NCBI RefSeq assembly: GCF_000284415.1
Contig: NC_017059.1
Span: forward strand, 103,540 to 154,337
Reading direction: 5' to 3'
DNA: 50,798 nt
DNA from: Pararhodospirillum photometricum DSM 122
GTDB taxonomy: Bacteria; Pseudomonadota; Alphaproteobacteria; Rhodospirillales; Rhodospirillaceae
A model generated the notes under the pieces. The model had not been told where the DNA came from and did no database searches. It saw only the letters and a list, made by a program, of their open reading frames with translations. Both the position numbers and the translations under genes were made by a program. Positions within the stretch are counted from its first letter, which is position 1, and each line of letters opens with the position of its first letter. Of this stretch, positions 34,840 through 44,003 are shown one piece after another.

Positions 34840-36573
34840 ATGACGCCATCGGGACATGACGCCTCCCGTCCGGCCGCGCCGCGTGGTGATCGCGACCGTT
34901 ATGCGGCCTTGGCTTTTTGCTGGGCCGACCTTTTGTTAAACCTGGACGCCAACGGCGCCATCCAGTTTGCTGCGGGGCCGTTCAAGGCTTTTCTCGGGCG
35001 GGGGTCCGCCGCCCTGGCGGGCACTCCGGTTGCCACCTTGTTCGAGGAGGACGACGCAGAGGTCATCGGGCGCTGTCTCAACCAAGCTTTGAGCCACGGC
35101 CGGATTGATGGCGAACGGGTCCACCTGATCCGTCCCAAGGGCTTGCCCTTGCCGATGGAAGTGGCGGCCTATGGCCTGGACGGCCAGATTTACATGGCCC
35201 TCAAGCGCCGTCCGGCCACGCCGCCCCAGGCGGCCGAAAAGGAAACCCACGACGAACGCTCGGGCCTGCTCACCCCCGAGGCGTTCGGCGAGATGGCGGG
35301 ACGGCGGGCCCGCTCCCTGGCCGAGGCCGGACGCGATGTTGGCGTCACGTGGCTCGACTTGAAGGGCTTCGAGGCCCTGCGGGAACGCATGACCGAGGCC
35401 GATGCCAATGGCCTGATGCGCTCGGTCGGCGACTCCTTGCGCGCCGCAGCAGTGGACAGCGAGGGCGCCACCCAGATCTCGGAAAGCCGCTACGGCCTGC
35501 TGCACGACAAGGGCCTCGACATCGCCGCCTTGGAAGAACGCCTGCGGACCTTGGCGTCGCGCCACGATCCCGAGGGACGAGGAATCGACGTCGAATCGGC
35601 CTCGGTTGATCTCGACCAGACCGGCGCCCTCAGCGAAGAGGATCTGGTGCGGGGTCTGGTTTACGCCATGAACCACCTCCAGGAACAAAATGGCGCCGGG
35701 GCCTCGCTGCGTGACCTGCCCTCCAACCTCACCGAGTTGGTTGCCAAGGCCACCGATCAGGTCAACGATTTCCGCCGCATGGTTGCCGAGAGAAAATTCT
35801 TCGTGGCCTTGCAACCCATCATCGGGACGACCAGCGGGATCATCCATCATTACGAGGCCCTGGTCCGCTTTGACCCGGCGGCGCCCGATGCCTCGCCCTT
35901 CCGTCTGATCACCTTTGCCGAGGAGACGGGCCTGATCCACGAATTCGATCTGGCCATGGCCTATAAAGTCATCGAGTGGCTGGCCGAGCACGGCAACGAA
36001 ACCGAGGGCGCCCATATCGCCGTCAACGTGTCGGGCTACTCGATCGGCGTGGATTCCTATGTCCAGGGCTTGTTCGAGATGCTCCAGGCCCATCCCTGGA
36101 CGCGAGGCCGCTTGTTGTTCGAGATCACCGAATCGTCGCGCATGACCGACCTCAAGGGCGCCAATCAGTTCATCCAGGCCCTGCGGGCCATGCGCTATCA
36201 GGTGTGTCTCGATGATTTTGGCGCCGGCGCCGCCAGCTTCCAGTACTTGAGCGCCCTTGACGTCGATGTGGTGAAAATTGATGGCTCGGCCGTGCGCAAT
36301 GCCATGAACGGCACCAAGGGCAAAGCCTTCCTCAGCGCCTTGACCGAGCTGTGCCGACGCCTCAGTGTGCGCACCATCGCCGAAATGATCGACAGCCCCC
36401 AGTCCCTTCAGTTTGTCCGGGCGTGTGGTTGCGATTACGTTCAGGGCTTCCTCTTCGGCCGGCCCTCCCCCACACTCAAGACGTTCTCGCCGCTGCCGGG
36501 AGCCGAGCTGTTCCCCAAGCAGGAACGGCGGCGACCGGTGGAGGCTTTTACCCCCTTCTTCCCCTCGTCCTGA
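34840..36573 (+). CDS. PAS-degenerate GGDEF-EAL cyclic-di-GMP phosphodiesterase
   Basis: A 577-residue cytoplasmic protein. Residues ~20-125 look like a PAS domain and ~145-300 like a GGDEF fold without the GGDEF motif. Residues ~325-545 form an EAL domain with the signature residues: EALVRF, VNVSGYSI, LLFEITES, DDFGAGAASF, VDVVKIDG, IAEMID and YVQGFLFGRP. This supports hydrolysis of cyclic di-GMP. ATG at 34840 has a GAGGAAGAG region upstream. It lies 49 nt after the acyl-CoA synthetase and 21 nt before the peptidase gene on the same strand. Confidence 0.87.
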   Translation: MTPSGHDASRPAAPRGDRDRYAALAFCWADLLLNLDANGAIQFAAGPFKAFLGRGSAALAGTPVATLFEEDDAEVIGRCLNQALSHGRIDGERVHLIRPKGLPLPMEVAAYGLDGQIYMALKRRPATPPQAAEKETHDERSGLLTPEAFGEMAGRRARSLAEAGRDVGVTWLDLKGFEALRERMTEADANGLMRSVGDSLRAAAVDSEGATQISESRYGLLHDKGLDIAALEERLRTLASRHDPEGRGIDVESASVDLDQTGALSEEDLVRGLVYAMNHLQEQNGAGASLRDLPSNLTELVAKATDQVNDFRRMVAERKFFVALQPIIGTTSGIIHHYEALVRFDPAAPDASPFRLITFAEETGLIHEFDLAMAYKVIEWLAEHGNETEGAHIAVNVSGYSIGVDSYVQGLFEMLQAHPWTRGRLLFEITESSRMTDLKGANQFIQALRAMRYQVCLDDFGAGAASFQYLSALDVDVVKIDGSAVRNAMNGTKGKAFLSALTELCRRLSVRTIAEMIDSPQSLQFVRACGCDYVQGFLFGRPSPTLKTFSPLPGAELFPKQERRRPVEAFTPFFPSS

Positions 36574-36594
36574 CGCCCCTTTTTGGAGTTCGTC

Positions 36595-37602
36595 ATGCCC
36601 GATCTTCCCTGGGGACCCGCTGGACGGCGCGGTCCCTTTGTCATGGCGCTGCTGCTGGGCCTGGGGCCCGGCGTGGCGCTGGCTGCCCCGCCGTCCTTGC
36701 ACCTGCCCGTGGACTGCGTGGTGGGCGAGACCTGCCATATCGTCAACAGCGTGGACGACGACCCCGGCCCCGGGGCCCGCGATCATCGGTGTGGTCCCGT
36801 GGCCACGAATGGGCATAAGGGCACCGACATCGGTCTGGGCTCCGTGGCGCCGGGACGGCTGGGCGTGGTGGTCGCCGCTGCTGCGGGCCTTGTGGTCGCT
36901 GCACGCGATGGCATGGACGATATCAGCGTCCTGACCCCGGGGGCTCCCTCGGTCAAGGACCGGGAATGCGGCAATGCCGTGGTTCTCGACCATGGGGACG
37001 GCTGGACCTCGATCTATTGCCATATGGCCAAGGGCTCGATCCAGGTCCAGGCCGGGCAGTCGGTTCCCGAGGGTGCCGCCTTGGGACTCATCGGTCTGTC
37101 CGGTGAAACCGAACACCCCCATCTGCACTTTGAGGTCCGCCATCACCAGGAGGTCATCGACCCCTTCACCGGACATCCCGCCGCCGCGGGATGTGCCGTC
37201 GCGCCCGCGCCCTTGTGGCAAGCCCCCCTGCCCTACGAACCCACCATTGCCTATAACCTGGGCTTCGCCGGCGAACAGCCCGAGCGGGTGGGCGTGCGCG
37301 CCGGCCGGTTTGCCGACAATACCGTGTCGGCCACGGCCCCGATCCTGGTGCTGTACGTGGACTTGATCGCCGTGCAAAAAAACGACCGGGTGACCCTGGC
37401 CATCACCGACCCGGCGGGTCAGCCCTTTGTCACCTCGGTGGTGCCGTTTGATCAGCAGGGCTGGGCCCAGTGGTTTGGCTTGGCCGGGCAAAAGCGCGGC
37501 CCCGCCCCCTGGCCGAGCGGCGTTTATACCGGCACGCTTACCGTCGAGCGCCCCGGCCAGGGCATCATTGCGTCGCGCAGCGTACAAGGGACCGTCCGGT
37601 GA
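36595..37602 (+). CDS. Secreted M23 (LytM-type) metallopeptidase
   Basis: A 335-residue exported protein with an N-terminal signal peptide (basic start, hydrophobic core MALLLGLGPGVALA, cleavage near ALA-AP). The zinc ligands of the M23 family are present as H-x3-D in GHKGTDIG and H-x-H in HPHLHFEV, with DHGDGWTSIYCHM between them. Such enzymes cut peptidoglycan cross-bridges. The C-terminal ~130 residues form an extra beta-rich domain. ATG at 36595 has GGAG 6 nt upstream. Its stop overlaps the GTG start of the DUF2141 gene (GTGA), so the two are coupled. Confidence 0.9.
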   Translation: MPDLPWGPAGRRGPFVMALLLGLGPGVALAAPPSLHLPVDCVVGETCHIVNSVDDDPGPGARDHRCGPVATNGHKGTDIGLGSVAPGRLGVVVAAAAGLVVAARDGMDDISVLTPGAPSVKDRECGNAVVLDHGDGWTSIYCHMAKGSIQVQAGQSVPEGAALGLIGLSGETEHPHLHFEVRHHQEVIDPFTGHPAAAGCAVAPAPLWQAPLPYEPTIAYNLGFAGEQPERVGVRAGRFADNTVSATAPILVLYVDLIAVQKNDRVTLAITDPAGQPFVTSVVPFDQQGWAQWFGLAGQKRGPAPWPSGVYTGTLTVERPGQGIIASRSVQGTVR

Positions 37603-38027
37603 GACTTTGCCTGGGGGTGCTGGCCTTGATGCTGGCCTGCGGTGCGGCCCGCGCCGCTGATCTTGAAGTGGTTTTAACCGGCGTGCACCCGGGGCCCGGC
37701 CCCTTGAAGGTTGGCCTGTTCCGGGGCCCGGAGAACTTCGCCGAACCGGCAGGCAGCGTGGGCGGTCTGTCCCTGACCGCAAACGGCCCCACCGTGCGCG
37801 GTGTCTTGCACGATGTGCCCCCGGGCTGGGTGGCGGTGCTGATCCACCACGACGAAAACCAAAACGGCGAAATGGATCGCCTGTTCGGGCTGGTCCCGTT
37901 GGAAGGCTATGGCTTCAGCGGCAAGGACGTACCCCGGCCGACCTGGGACAGCGCCCGGTTTCTCCTGCCCAAGGAAGGGGGCGTTGTGACGGTCAAGATG
38001 CGCTACCCCACCTCGGCGCCGCCGTGA
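37599..38027 (+). CDS. Exported DUF2141-family protein
   Basis: A 142-residue exported protein: signal peptide LCLGVLALMLACGAARA, then a beta-sandwich domain with the DUF2141 pattern LKVGLFRGPENF, VAVLIHHDENQNGEMDRLFGLVPLEGYGFS and FLLPKEGGVVTVKMRY. The D-x-N-x-N-G-x-M-D stretch may bind calcium (inference). The start is a GTG that overlaps the peptidase stop. The function of the family is unknown to me; coupling with an M23 peptidase suggests action in the cell envelope. Confidence 0.85.
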   Translation: MRLCLGVLALMLACGAARAADLEVVLTGVHPGPGPLKVGLFRGPENFAEPAGSVGGLSLTANGPTVRGVLHDVPPGWVAVLIHHDENQNGEMDRLFGLVPLEGYGFSGKDVPRPTWDSARFLLPKEGGVVTVKMRYPTSAPP

Positions 38028-38035
38028 GCAGGAAC

Positions 38036-38069
38036 GAGGGGTCTGGGGAGGCTCGCCTCCCCAGCCTTC
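38036..38069 (-). repeat. Palindromic repeat copy (3' of phaC)
   Basis: Arms CTGGGGAGGC and GCCTCCCCAG around a TC loop, 6 nt beyond the phaC stop in its polarity, and 9 nt after the convergent DUF2141 stop. Confidence 0.85.
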
Positions 38070-38074
38070 CTCCG

Positions 38075-39868
38075 TTACAAGCGTTTCTTGACATAAGACC
38101 CAGGCGCGTCCTCCAGCCCCGCCCCCGGATCGCGCGCCGGCACGGCGGAGCCAGCGTGCTTGGCCAGCCAAGCCCGCCAGTCGGGCCACCACGAGCCCTC
38201 GTTTTCCTTGGCTCCAGCCAACCACGTGTCGGGATCGCGGACCTTGCGCGTGTTGGTCCAGTGGCCATACTTGGGCCGCCCCGGGGGATTGATGACCCCG
38301 GCGATATGACCGCTACCGGCCAGCACAAAGCGCACCGGCCCGCTATAGAGGGCCGTGGCCTTGAAGGTGCTTTTCCAGGGCGCGATGTGGTCCTCGCGGG
38401 TGGACAGGAGATAGGCCGGGGTTCGGATCCGCCGCAAATCAATGGGGGTTCCCAACAAGGTGAGGGCGCCCGGCTGGACCAGTTCGTTGCGTTCGTACAT
38501 CCGGCGCAAGTAATACGTATGCATCATGGCGGGCATGCGGGTTGAATCGGCGTTCCAATACAACAAATCAAAAGCGGGCGGATCCTTACCCAGCAGATAG
38601 TTATTGATGTGGAATGACCAAATCAGCTCATTGTCCCGCAGCAGGTTGAAGGCATTGGCCATGTAACGGCCATCCAGGGTCCCGTTGCGCTCCATCACCG
38701 CGTCGAGCTTGTCGAGAAGGTGAGGCTCGATGAACACCCCCAGTTCGCCGGGCTCGGAAAAATCGACCATGGTGGTCAAGAAGGTGACGGCCTTCACCCG
38801 CTCGTCGCCCCGCGCCGCCAAATAGGCCAAGGTCGCCGCGCACAACGTGCCGCCGATGCAATAGCCCATCAAGGTCAGGTCCCGTTCCCCGGTGAGGGAC
38901 GCGATGGCCTCCATGGCGGCCAGCGGCCCCTCGTTCATGTAGTCGCCAAAATCCTTATGCCCCAGTTCTGGCCCCGGATTGACCCAGGAGACGACAAACA
39001 CGGTCAACCCCTGCTCCACCATGTAGCGGATGAAGGAGTTTTTCGGGGTGAGGTCCATGATGTAAAACTTGTTGATCCAGGGTGGCACCACCAGCAGCGG
39101 CCGCTGGGCCACGGTCTCGGTGGTGGGGCTGTACTGAATCAACTGGATCAGGTCGTTTTGATAGACCACCTTGCCCGGGGTCACGGCCAGGGTCCGCCCC
39201 ACCTCGAAGGCCGCCTCGTCGGTCATCGCCACGCGCACACTGCCCCCGCCGCCGCGCTCCAGATCGCGCAGCAGGTTTTCCATGCCTTGGACCAGCGATC
39301 GGCCGTTGCTTTCCAAGAAGGCACGGCGCGCCTCGGGATTGGTGGCAAGGTAGTTGGTGGGAGCCAGGGCATCGAGCACGAGGCGGGTGTAGAATTCCAT
39401 GCGCTGGCGGGAGCGCTCGTCCACGCCCTCCACCTTGCGCACTGCCGCGAGCACGGCCCGCGCTGTCATCAGGTAGCTTTGCTTGAGGTGGTCGAAGAGG
39501 GGATCGTCGCGCCACACCTCGTCCTTGAAGCGACGGTCGCTGGCTTCGGGGGTGACGACCGGGAGCGCCTCGCTGCCGCGCAGCCGCGCCGCCGAGCGCT
39601 CGCACAAGGTCACATAGTCCCGCCACAAGGTCGCCTGGGCGTCCAGGAAAGGGGTGGGGTTGTCCATCACCCGACGTGCCAGATCCTGAAAGCTCTCGGC
39701 CATGGCGTCGCGGTCGGGAACCTGGATTTCGGGCTGGGCCAGGGGGACCTGGAGGCTGGCGGCCCACATTTTTTGACTTTTTTCCGCCCAGTCCAACCAC
39801 GTTTGCCAAAGGTCAACAAAAGTGGTGTCGGGACGAGGGGGGGGCTTGTCGGGTGGCACGGGGGGCAT
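38075..39868 (-). CDS. phaC: Class I poly(3-hydroxyalkanoate) synthase
   Basis: PhaC polymerises hydroxyacyl-CoA into storage granules. The 597-residue protein has the class I layout: an N-terminal domain with WQTWLDWAEKSQKMWA, then an alpha/beta-hydrolase core. The lipase-box-like motif is GYCIGGT with the nucleophile cysteine. The catalytic aspartate is in STREDHIAPW and the histidine in GSGHIAGVINPP. The N-terminal ~20 residues are proline-rich. The ATG at 39868 follows a GAGGAG site. No phaB or phasin gene is next to it; the closest gene upstream is a diguanylate cyclase response regulator on the same strand. Confidence 0.95.
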   Translation of the reverse strand: MPPVPPDKPPPRPDTTFVDLWQTWLDWAEKSQKMWAASLQVPLAQPEIQVPDRDAMAESFQDLARRVMDNPTPFLDAQATLWRDYVTLCERSAARLRGSEALPVVTPEASDRRFKDEVWRDDPLFDHLKQSYLMTARAVLAAVRKVEGVDERSRQRMEFYTRLVLDALAPTNYLATNPEARRAFLESNGRSLVQGMENLLRDLERGGGGSVRVAMTDEAAFEVGRTLAVTPGKVVYQNDLIQLIQYSPTTETVAQRPLLVVPPWINKFYIMDLTPKNSFIRYMVEQGLTVFVVSWVNPGPELGHKDFGDYMNEGPLAAMEAIASLTGERDLTLMGYCIGGTLCAATLAYLAARGDERVKAVTFLTTMVDFSEPGELGVFIEPHLLDKLDAVMERNGTLDGRYMANAFNLLRDNELIWSFHINNYLLGKDPPAFDLLYWNADSTRMPAMMHTYYLRRMYERNELVQPGALTLLGTPIDLRRIRTPAYLLSTREDHIAPWKSTFKATALYSGPVRFVLAGSGHIAGVINPPGRPKYGHWTNTRKVRDPDTWLAGAKENEGSWWPDWRAWLAKHAGSAVPARDPGAGLEDAPGSYVKKRL

Positions 39869-39931
39869 GGACGTCTCCTCGGCAGGCTTTTTTGGTGCGC
39901 GTCAAACGCGACAGGCCAGCTTAGGAGACCC

Positions 39932-40852
39932 TCAGCCCTCCGTCCAGACGACGCGGTTGCGCCCCTGATGTTTGGCCTGATACAACCCCGCATCGGCCAC
40001 CGCCACGGCTTGCCGGGGGCTCCCCTCCAAACTGGGGACAACCGTGTACCCTCCCAGGCTGATGGTGAGTACCGGGGCGACCCCCGAGCGTCGGTGGGTC
40101 ACGCCTTGCGCCGCCACCCGCGCGCGCATGGTCTCGGCAATGGCCCGTCCAGCGTCGGACGGGGTCTCGGGCAACAAGACAATAAACTCCTCGCCGCCGT
40201 AGCGCGCGATCAGATCGTGGGGGCGATGAACGCAGCCCGCCAAGGCCTGCCCGACGATACGCAAGGCCTCGTCGCCGGCCCCGTGCCCATAGTGGTCGTT
40301 ATATTCCTTAAAAAAATCCACGTCGGCGAAAATCAGGGACACCGGCTGGGCACGCCGCAAGGAACGCCGCCATTCCCCCTCCACGGTGTGATCAAAGCAA
40401 CGACGGTTGGCAAGGCGGGTCAAGGGATCCAGATAGGCCGACTCTTCCAGAACCTTGCGCCGGTGCGCGAGGTCCAGGTGATTGCGCACCCGCGCCCGCA
40501 CCACGGCGGGATGAAAGGGTTTGCTCACATAGTCGGTAGCCCCCAGGGTGAGCCCCTTTTCCTCGTGCTCCTCGTCGTTCAATCCTGTCACGAACACCAC
40601 GGGAATCTCCCGCGTGCGCCCATCCTCCTTGAGCCGGCGCAACACCTCGTAGCCATCCAGCCCCGGCATCATCACGTCGAGCAAAATCAGGTCGGGGGTC
40701 TGCGGATCGCCCAGACGCGCCAAGGCTTGCTCCCCATCGCGCGCGAGAAGAATATCATAGTCTTCGCTCAACAAATCGGCGAGCACCATCCGGTTGGTCC
40801 GTTCATCGTCCACGATCAGGATCCTCTGGCGTGTCGCAAGGCAGCTTTCCAT
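39932..40852 (-). CDS. Receiver-GGDEF response regulator (PleD-like diguanylate cyclase)
   Basis: A 306-residue protein. The N-terminal receiver domain has ILIVDDERTNRMVLADLL, phosphoacceptor D in LILLDVMMPGLDG and the invariant lysine in YVSKPF. The GGDEF domain shows DPLTRLANRRCFD, FADVDFFKEYNDHYGHGAGD and RYGGEEFIVLLPE. RPHD five residues before GGEEF matches the RxxD inhibitory site, so product feedback is likely, in contrast to the cyclase at 24322. The ATG at 40852 is preceded by GGAGG. A cognate kinase is not obvious nearby. Confidence 0.92.
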   Translation of the reverse strand: MESCLATRQRILIVDDERTNRMVLADLLSEDYDILLARDGEQALARLGDPQTPDLILLDVMMPGLDGYEVLRRLKEDGRTREIPVVFVTGLNDEEHEEKGLTLGATDYVSKPFHPAVVRARVRNHLDLAHRRKVLEESAYLDPLTRLANRRCFDHTVEGEWRRSLRRAQPVSLIFADVDFFKEYNDHYGHGAGDEALRIVGQALAGCVHRPHDLIARYGGEEFIVLLPETPSDAGRAIAETMRARVAAQGVTHRRSGVAPVLTISLGGYTVVPSLEGSPRQAVAVADAGLYQAKHQGRNRVVWTEG

Positions 40853-40987
40853 GGCGACCTCCTTCCTCCTCCAACGGCGGCGCTTCTCCTTAAACCCTTT
40901 TGGGTGTATCAGATATACTCCATGTGGACAAGGGACCCAACCGAGAGGGGACATTATCTTTCACAGCGTTAGCCGCTTGATTACGAT

Positions 40988-41010
40988 GGCTCTGGGTAGG
41001 CGCCAGAGCC
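40988..41010 (-). terminator. Hairpin in the glnD-PleD-like intergenic region
   Basis: GGCTCTGG and CCAGAGCC form an 8-bp stem with a 7-nt loop, ~130 nt beyond the glnD stop. It may end the glnD transcript or act in the leader of the regulator gene. No U-run follows directly. Confidence 0.35.
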
Positions 41011-41139
41011 CTCCCCCCGAGCCCCCAAGCGCCGCCCAGACCCGCACAACGCCTTGGGCCCTTTGGATTTCCTTGATTTTTTTAGGGAGAGGCGTCGAGG
41101 GGCTGGCCCCATCGCCCCAATCTAGCGCCAGCCCCGCGC

Positions 41140-43893
41140 TCAGGCGGCACGGGGGCGGGCCTCGGTGATCGCGGCCTCCAGAGCCTCGCGGATCTGGGCC
41201 AGTTTGGTTTTATGGACCACCTTCATGCCAAACACATCCTTGACATAAAACACGTCCACCACCCGCTCGCCGTAGGTGCTGATGCGGGCCGACGAAATCT
41301 GGATGCCAACCCGAGTCAGGGCCTGGGTGACGGCGTGCAAAAACCCCGGACGGTCGCGCCCGTTGACCTCGATCACGGTGTGGGTCTTGGAGGCTTGGTT
41401 ATCAATCAAAACCCGGGGCGGCACGGTCAGGGCGTGAGCGCGCTCGGGCAACCGGGGCGCCTGCTCCTGGAGGGCACGGGCCAGGGCTATCGTCCCGGTC
41501 AGAACCCCGCGCACCGTGCGCGCCAGCCGCTCGATGCGCTCGGGCTCGGCAATCGGCCGGCCGTCAAGGGTCTGAATGGTGAAGGTATCAAGCGCCATGC
41601 CATCGACCATGGTGGTGATGCGCGCATCCATGATGGTGACGCCGGCCAGGGCCATGGCGCCGGCAATCTTGGAGAACAGGCCCGGGTGGTCGTCGGTGTA
41701 GATGATCACATCGGACACCGAGCGGTGGCTGTCGGGAATCACCTCAACCGCCACCGCCTCGCCGGCCGCCCGAGCGCGCTCAATGACGCGGGCGTGGCGA
41801 ATGTGGGTGAGGCCGTCGAAGGTCAGCCAGTAGGCGGGATAATGGCGTTCGAGATACGCGGCCCGCTCGGCCTCGGGCCAATCGGTCAGAGCGAGCGACA
41901 GTTGCTCACGGCGATCAGCAACGCGCTTGTCGCGGGCCTCGGCCTGGAAGCCGCCGGTCAACAGGTCCTCGGAGCGCATGTAAAGCTCGCGCAGCAAGGA
42001 AGACTTCCAGTTGTTCCAGACCGCCGGGCCAACGGCCAGAATATCAACGGTGGTCAGGGCCAGCAGCAGGCGCAACCGCTCCACCGACTGCACGACATCG
42101 GTGAAATCGAGAATGGTCTTGAGGTCATCGACATCGCGCTTAAAGGCGGTGCGCGACATCAGGAGATGATGGCGTACCAGCCAGGAGACGGTTTCCGTTT
42201 CCTCGTCGCTGAGGCCGAGCCGGGGCCCCAGCCGTAGGGCGATCTCGGCGCCCAGTTCCGAGTGATCCCCGCCCCGCCCCTTGGCGATATCGTGCAACAA
42301 CACCGCCACATACAGCGCCCGGCGCGACAAGACCTTGCGCAGTTCGCGGGCCGCCGAGGGCATGAGGTCGCGAATGCTCCCGTCTTCCAGGCGATGCAAG
42401 AGGCCGATGGCCCGGATGGTGTGCTCGTCGGTGGTGTACACATGGTACATGTCAAACTGCATCTGGGCGGTCACCCGGGCAAAATCGGGCAAGAAACGCC
42501 CGAGGAAGCCGGCTTCGCTCATCTGCCGCAACGAAATTTCCGGGTCGCGCTTGGAACAAAGGATGTCAAGGAACAAAGTATTGGCCGCCGGATCGCTGCG
42601 CAAGCCCTTGACCAGGGGTAAGGACTCGGTCACCAGCCGCAAGGTATCGGGATGAATGTCCATGCCCTGCTCATGCGCCACCTTGAACAAGCGCATGAGA
42701 GCCAGCGGTTCCTTCTGGAAGGCATCGGGACCCACGGCGGCGATGCGCCCGCTGTCGATGCGAAAGCCGTTGAGGTGGCGCTTGCGGGCCAGCAGGGAGG
42801 TCATGGACAGACCGGGCCGGCGCTTTTGCTGGTTCTCCAACACAGCACAGAAGATGCGCGTGAGATCGCCCACCGTCTTGGCCATCAAGAAATAGTGCTT
42901 CATGAAGCGCTCGACGCCCCGCACGCCATTGCGATCGGCATAGCCCATGCGCTGGGCGATCTCGGGCTGGATGTCGAAGGTCAGGCGCTCTTCCGGGCGG
43001 TTGGTCAGGTAGTGCAGGTGACAGCGCACGGTCCACAAAAAGTTACGCGCGCGCATGAACTTGCTGGCCGCCTCCGAGGTCAGCACCCCACGCGCCACCA
43101 GTTCCGACATTTCGCTCACGCCATAAATAAAGCGGGCGATCCACAACAAGGTGTGCAAGTCGCGCAGGCCGCCCTTGCCGTCCTTGATGTTGGGCTCCAG
43201 GACGTAACGGCTGTCCCCCATGCGGGCGTGGCGCTCGTCGCGCTCGGCCAGCTTGGCCTCAATAAAGTCAGCCCCGGACCCGGCCACCACGCTGGTTTGA
43301 AACTTGTCGCGCAGGCCCAAGGGAAGCTCGCGGTTGCCCCACAAGAAACGGGTCTCGAGCAAGGCGGTGCAAATGGTCGTATCGGCCCGGGCCTGCCGAA
43401 TACACTCGTCTACCGAACGGGTGGCATGGCCCACCTTGAGCCCCAAGTCCCACAACACATACAACATGAACTCGACGACTTGCTCATGCAGCGGCGTGGA
43501 CTTGTAGGGCAGCAAGAACAGCAAATCGATGTCGGACTGGGGCGACATCTCGCCGCGCCCATAACCGCCCACCGCCAGCACACTCATCTGCTCGCCAGCC
43601 GTGCGATTGGCGCGCGGGTAGATGTAGGTCGTGGCAAAGTCGAACAACAGCCGGATGATCTGATCCATCAGATAGCTGTTTTCGGCGAACGCGGCCGCGC
43701 CCGTGCCTTTTTCCTTGAGGAAGCGCCGCCGCACCTCGGCCCGGCCATCGGCCAACGCCTTACGCAGCAAAGACATCAGGCGATTGCGACGGTCCCGGTT
43801 GTCGGGCACGGCCGCCGCCATGTCTTCCAAGATGATGGTCAGCGCCTTGCGGTCGATCAGGGCGCGGGGTTGGCGAATGCGGGTGCGTGGCAT
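41140..43893 (-). CDS. glnD: [Protein-PII] uridylyltransferase/uridylyl-removing enzyme
   Basis: GlnD senses glutamine and modifies PII proteins to control nitrogen assimilation and, in diazotrophs, nitrogen fixation. The 917-residue protein has the nucleotidyltransferase motif GGYGRGEMSPQSDIDLLFL near residue 110. The HD-domain motif is in LLHDIAKGRGGDHSELG near residue 530. Two C-terminal ACT domains follow (VIIYTDDHPGLFSKIAGAMA and VIEVNGRDRPGFLHAVTQAL). The length is normal. The ATG at 43893 gives a short basic N-terminus. On its upstream side lie a half repeat and the accessory cassette. Confidence 0.96.
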   Translation of the reverse strand: MPRTRIRQPRALIDRKALTIILEDMAAAVPDNRDRRNRLMSLLRKALADGRAEVRRRFLKEKGTGAAAFAENSYLMDQIIRLLFDFATTYIYPRANRTAGEQMSVLAVGGYGRGEMSPQSDIDLLFLLPYKSTPLHEQVVEFMLYVLWDLGLKVGHATRSVDECIRQARADTTICTALLETRFLWGNRELPLGLRDKFQTSVVAGSGADFIEAKLAERDERHARMGDSRYVLEPNIKDGKGGLRDLHTLLWIARFIYGVSEMSELVARGVLTSEAASKFMRARNFLWTVRCHLHYLTNRPEERLTFDIQPEIAQRMGYADRNGVRGVERFMKHYFLMAKTVGDLTRIFCAVLENQQKRRPGLSMTSLLARKRHLNGFRIDSGRIAAVGPDAFQKEPLALMRLFKVAHEQGMDIHPDTLRLVTESLPLVKGLRSDPAANTLFLDILCSKRDPEISLRQMSEAGFLGRFLPDFARVTAQMQFDMYHVYTTDEHTIRAIGLLHRLEDGSIRDLMPSAARELRKVLSRRALYVAVLLHDIAKGRGGDHSELGAEIALRLGPRLGLSDEETETVSWLVRHHLLMSRTAFKRDVDDLKTILDFTDVVQSVERLRLLLALTTVDILAVGPAVWNNWKSSLLRELYMRSEDLLTGGFQAEARDKRVADRREQLSLALTDWPEAERAAYLERHYPAYWLTFDGLTHIRHARVIERARAAGEAVAVEVIPDSHRSVSDVIIYTDDHPGLFSKIAGAMALAGVTIMDARITTMVDGMALDTFTIQTLDGRPIAEPERIERLARTVRGVLTGTIALARALQEQAPRLPERAHALTVPPRVLIDNQASKTHTVIEVNGRDRPGFLHAVTQALTRVGIQISSARISTYGERVVDVFYVKDVFGMKVVHKTKLAQIREALEAAITEARPRAA

Positions 43894-43983
43894 GAGGCCC
43901 CTTTGGTCCCGAAGGCACCAAGTTTTGTCCTAAGTCACCCATTTTATACCGCCTCCGTCCGTCCTTGTCCCGGAGGAAGGAAG

Positions 43984-43996
43984 GAGGGGTCTGGGG
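43984..43996 (-). repeat. Half copy of the palindromic repeat at the cassette edge
   Basis: GAGGGGTCTGGGG is the same arm that is preserved at 252-265. The second arm is replaced by the end of the IrrE-like gene (stop at 44004). It marks the glnD-side boundary of the accessory DNA. Confidence 0.72.
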
Positions 43997-44003
43997 GCTT
44001 GGA

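Noticed and set aside
34936..37782. A 948-codon open frame antisense to the EAL protein and M23 peptidase genes
   Set aside because: It spans two clearly real genes on the other strand, has Gly/His/Arg-rich low-quality composition and no family pattern. Such frames are common in GC-rich DNA.
38720..40972. A 750-codon open frame antisense to phaC and the PleD-like regulator
   Set aside because: Same reason: it mirrors codon bias of two genuine genes and has no motif or ribosome-binding site.
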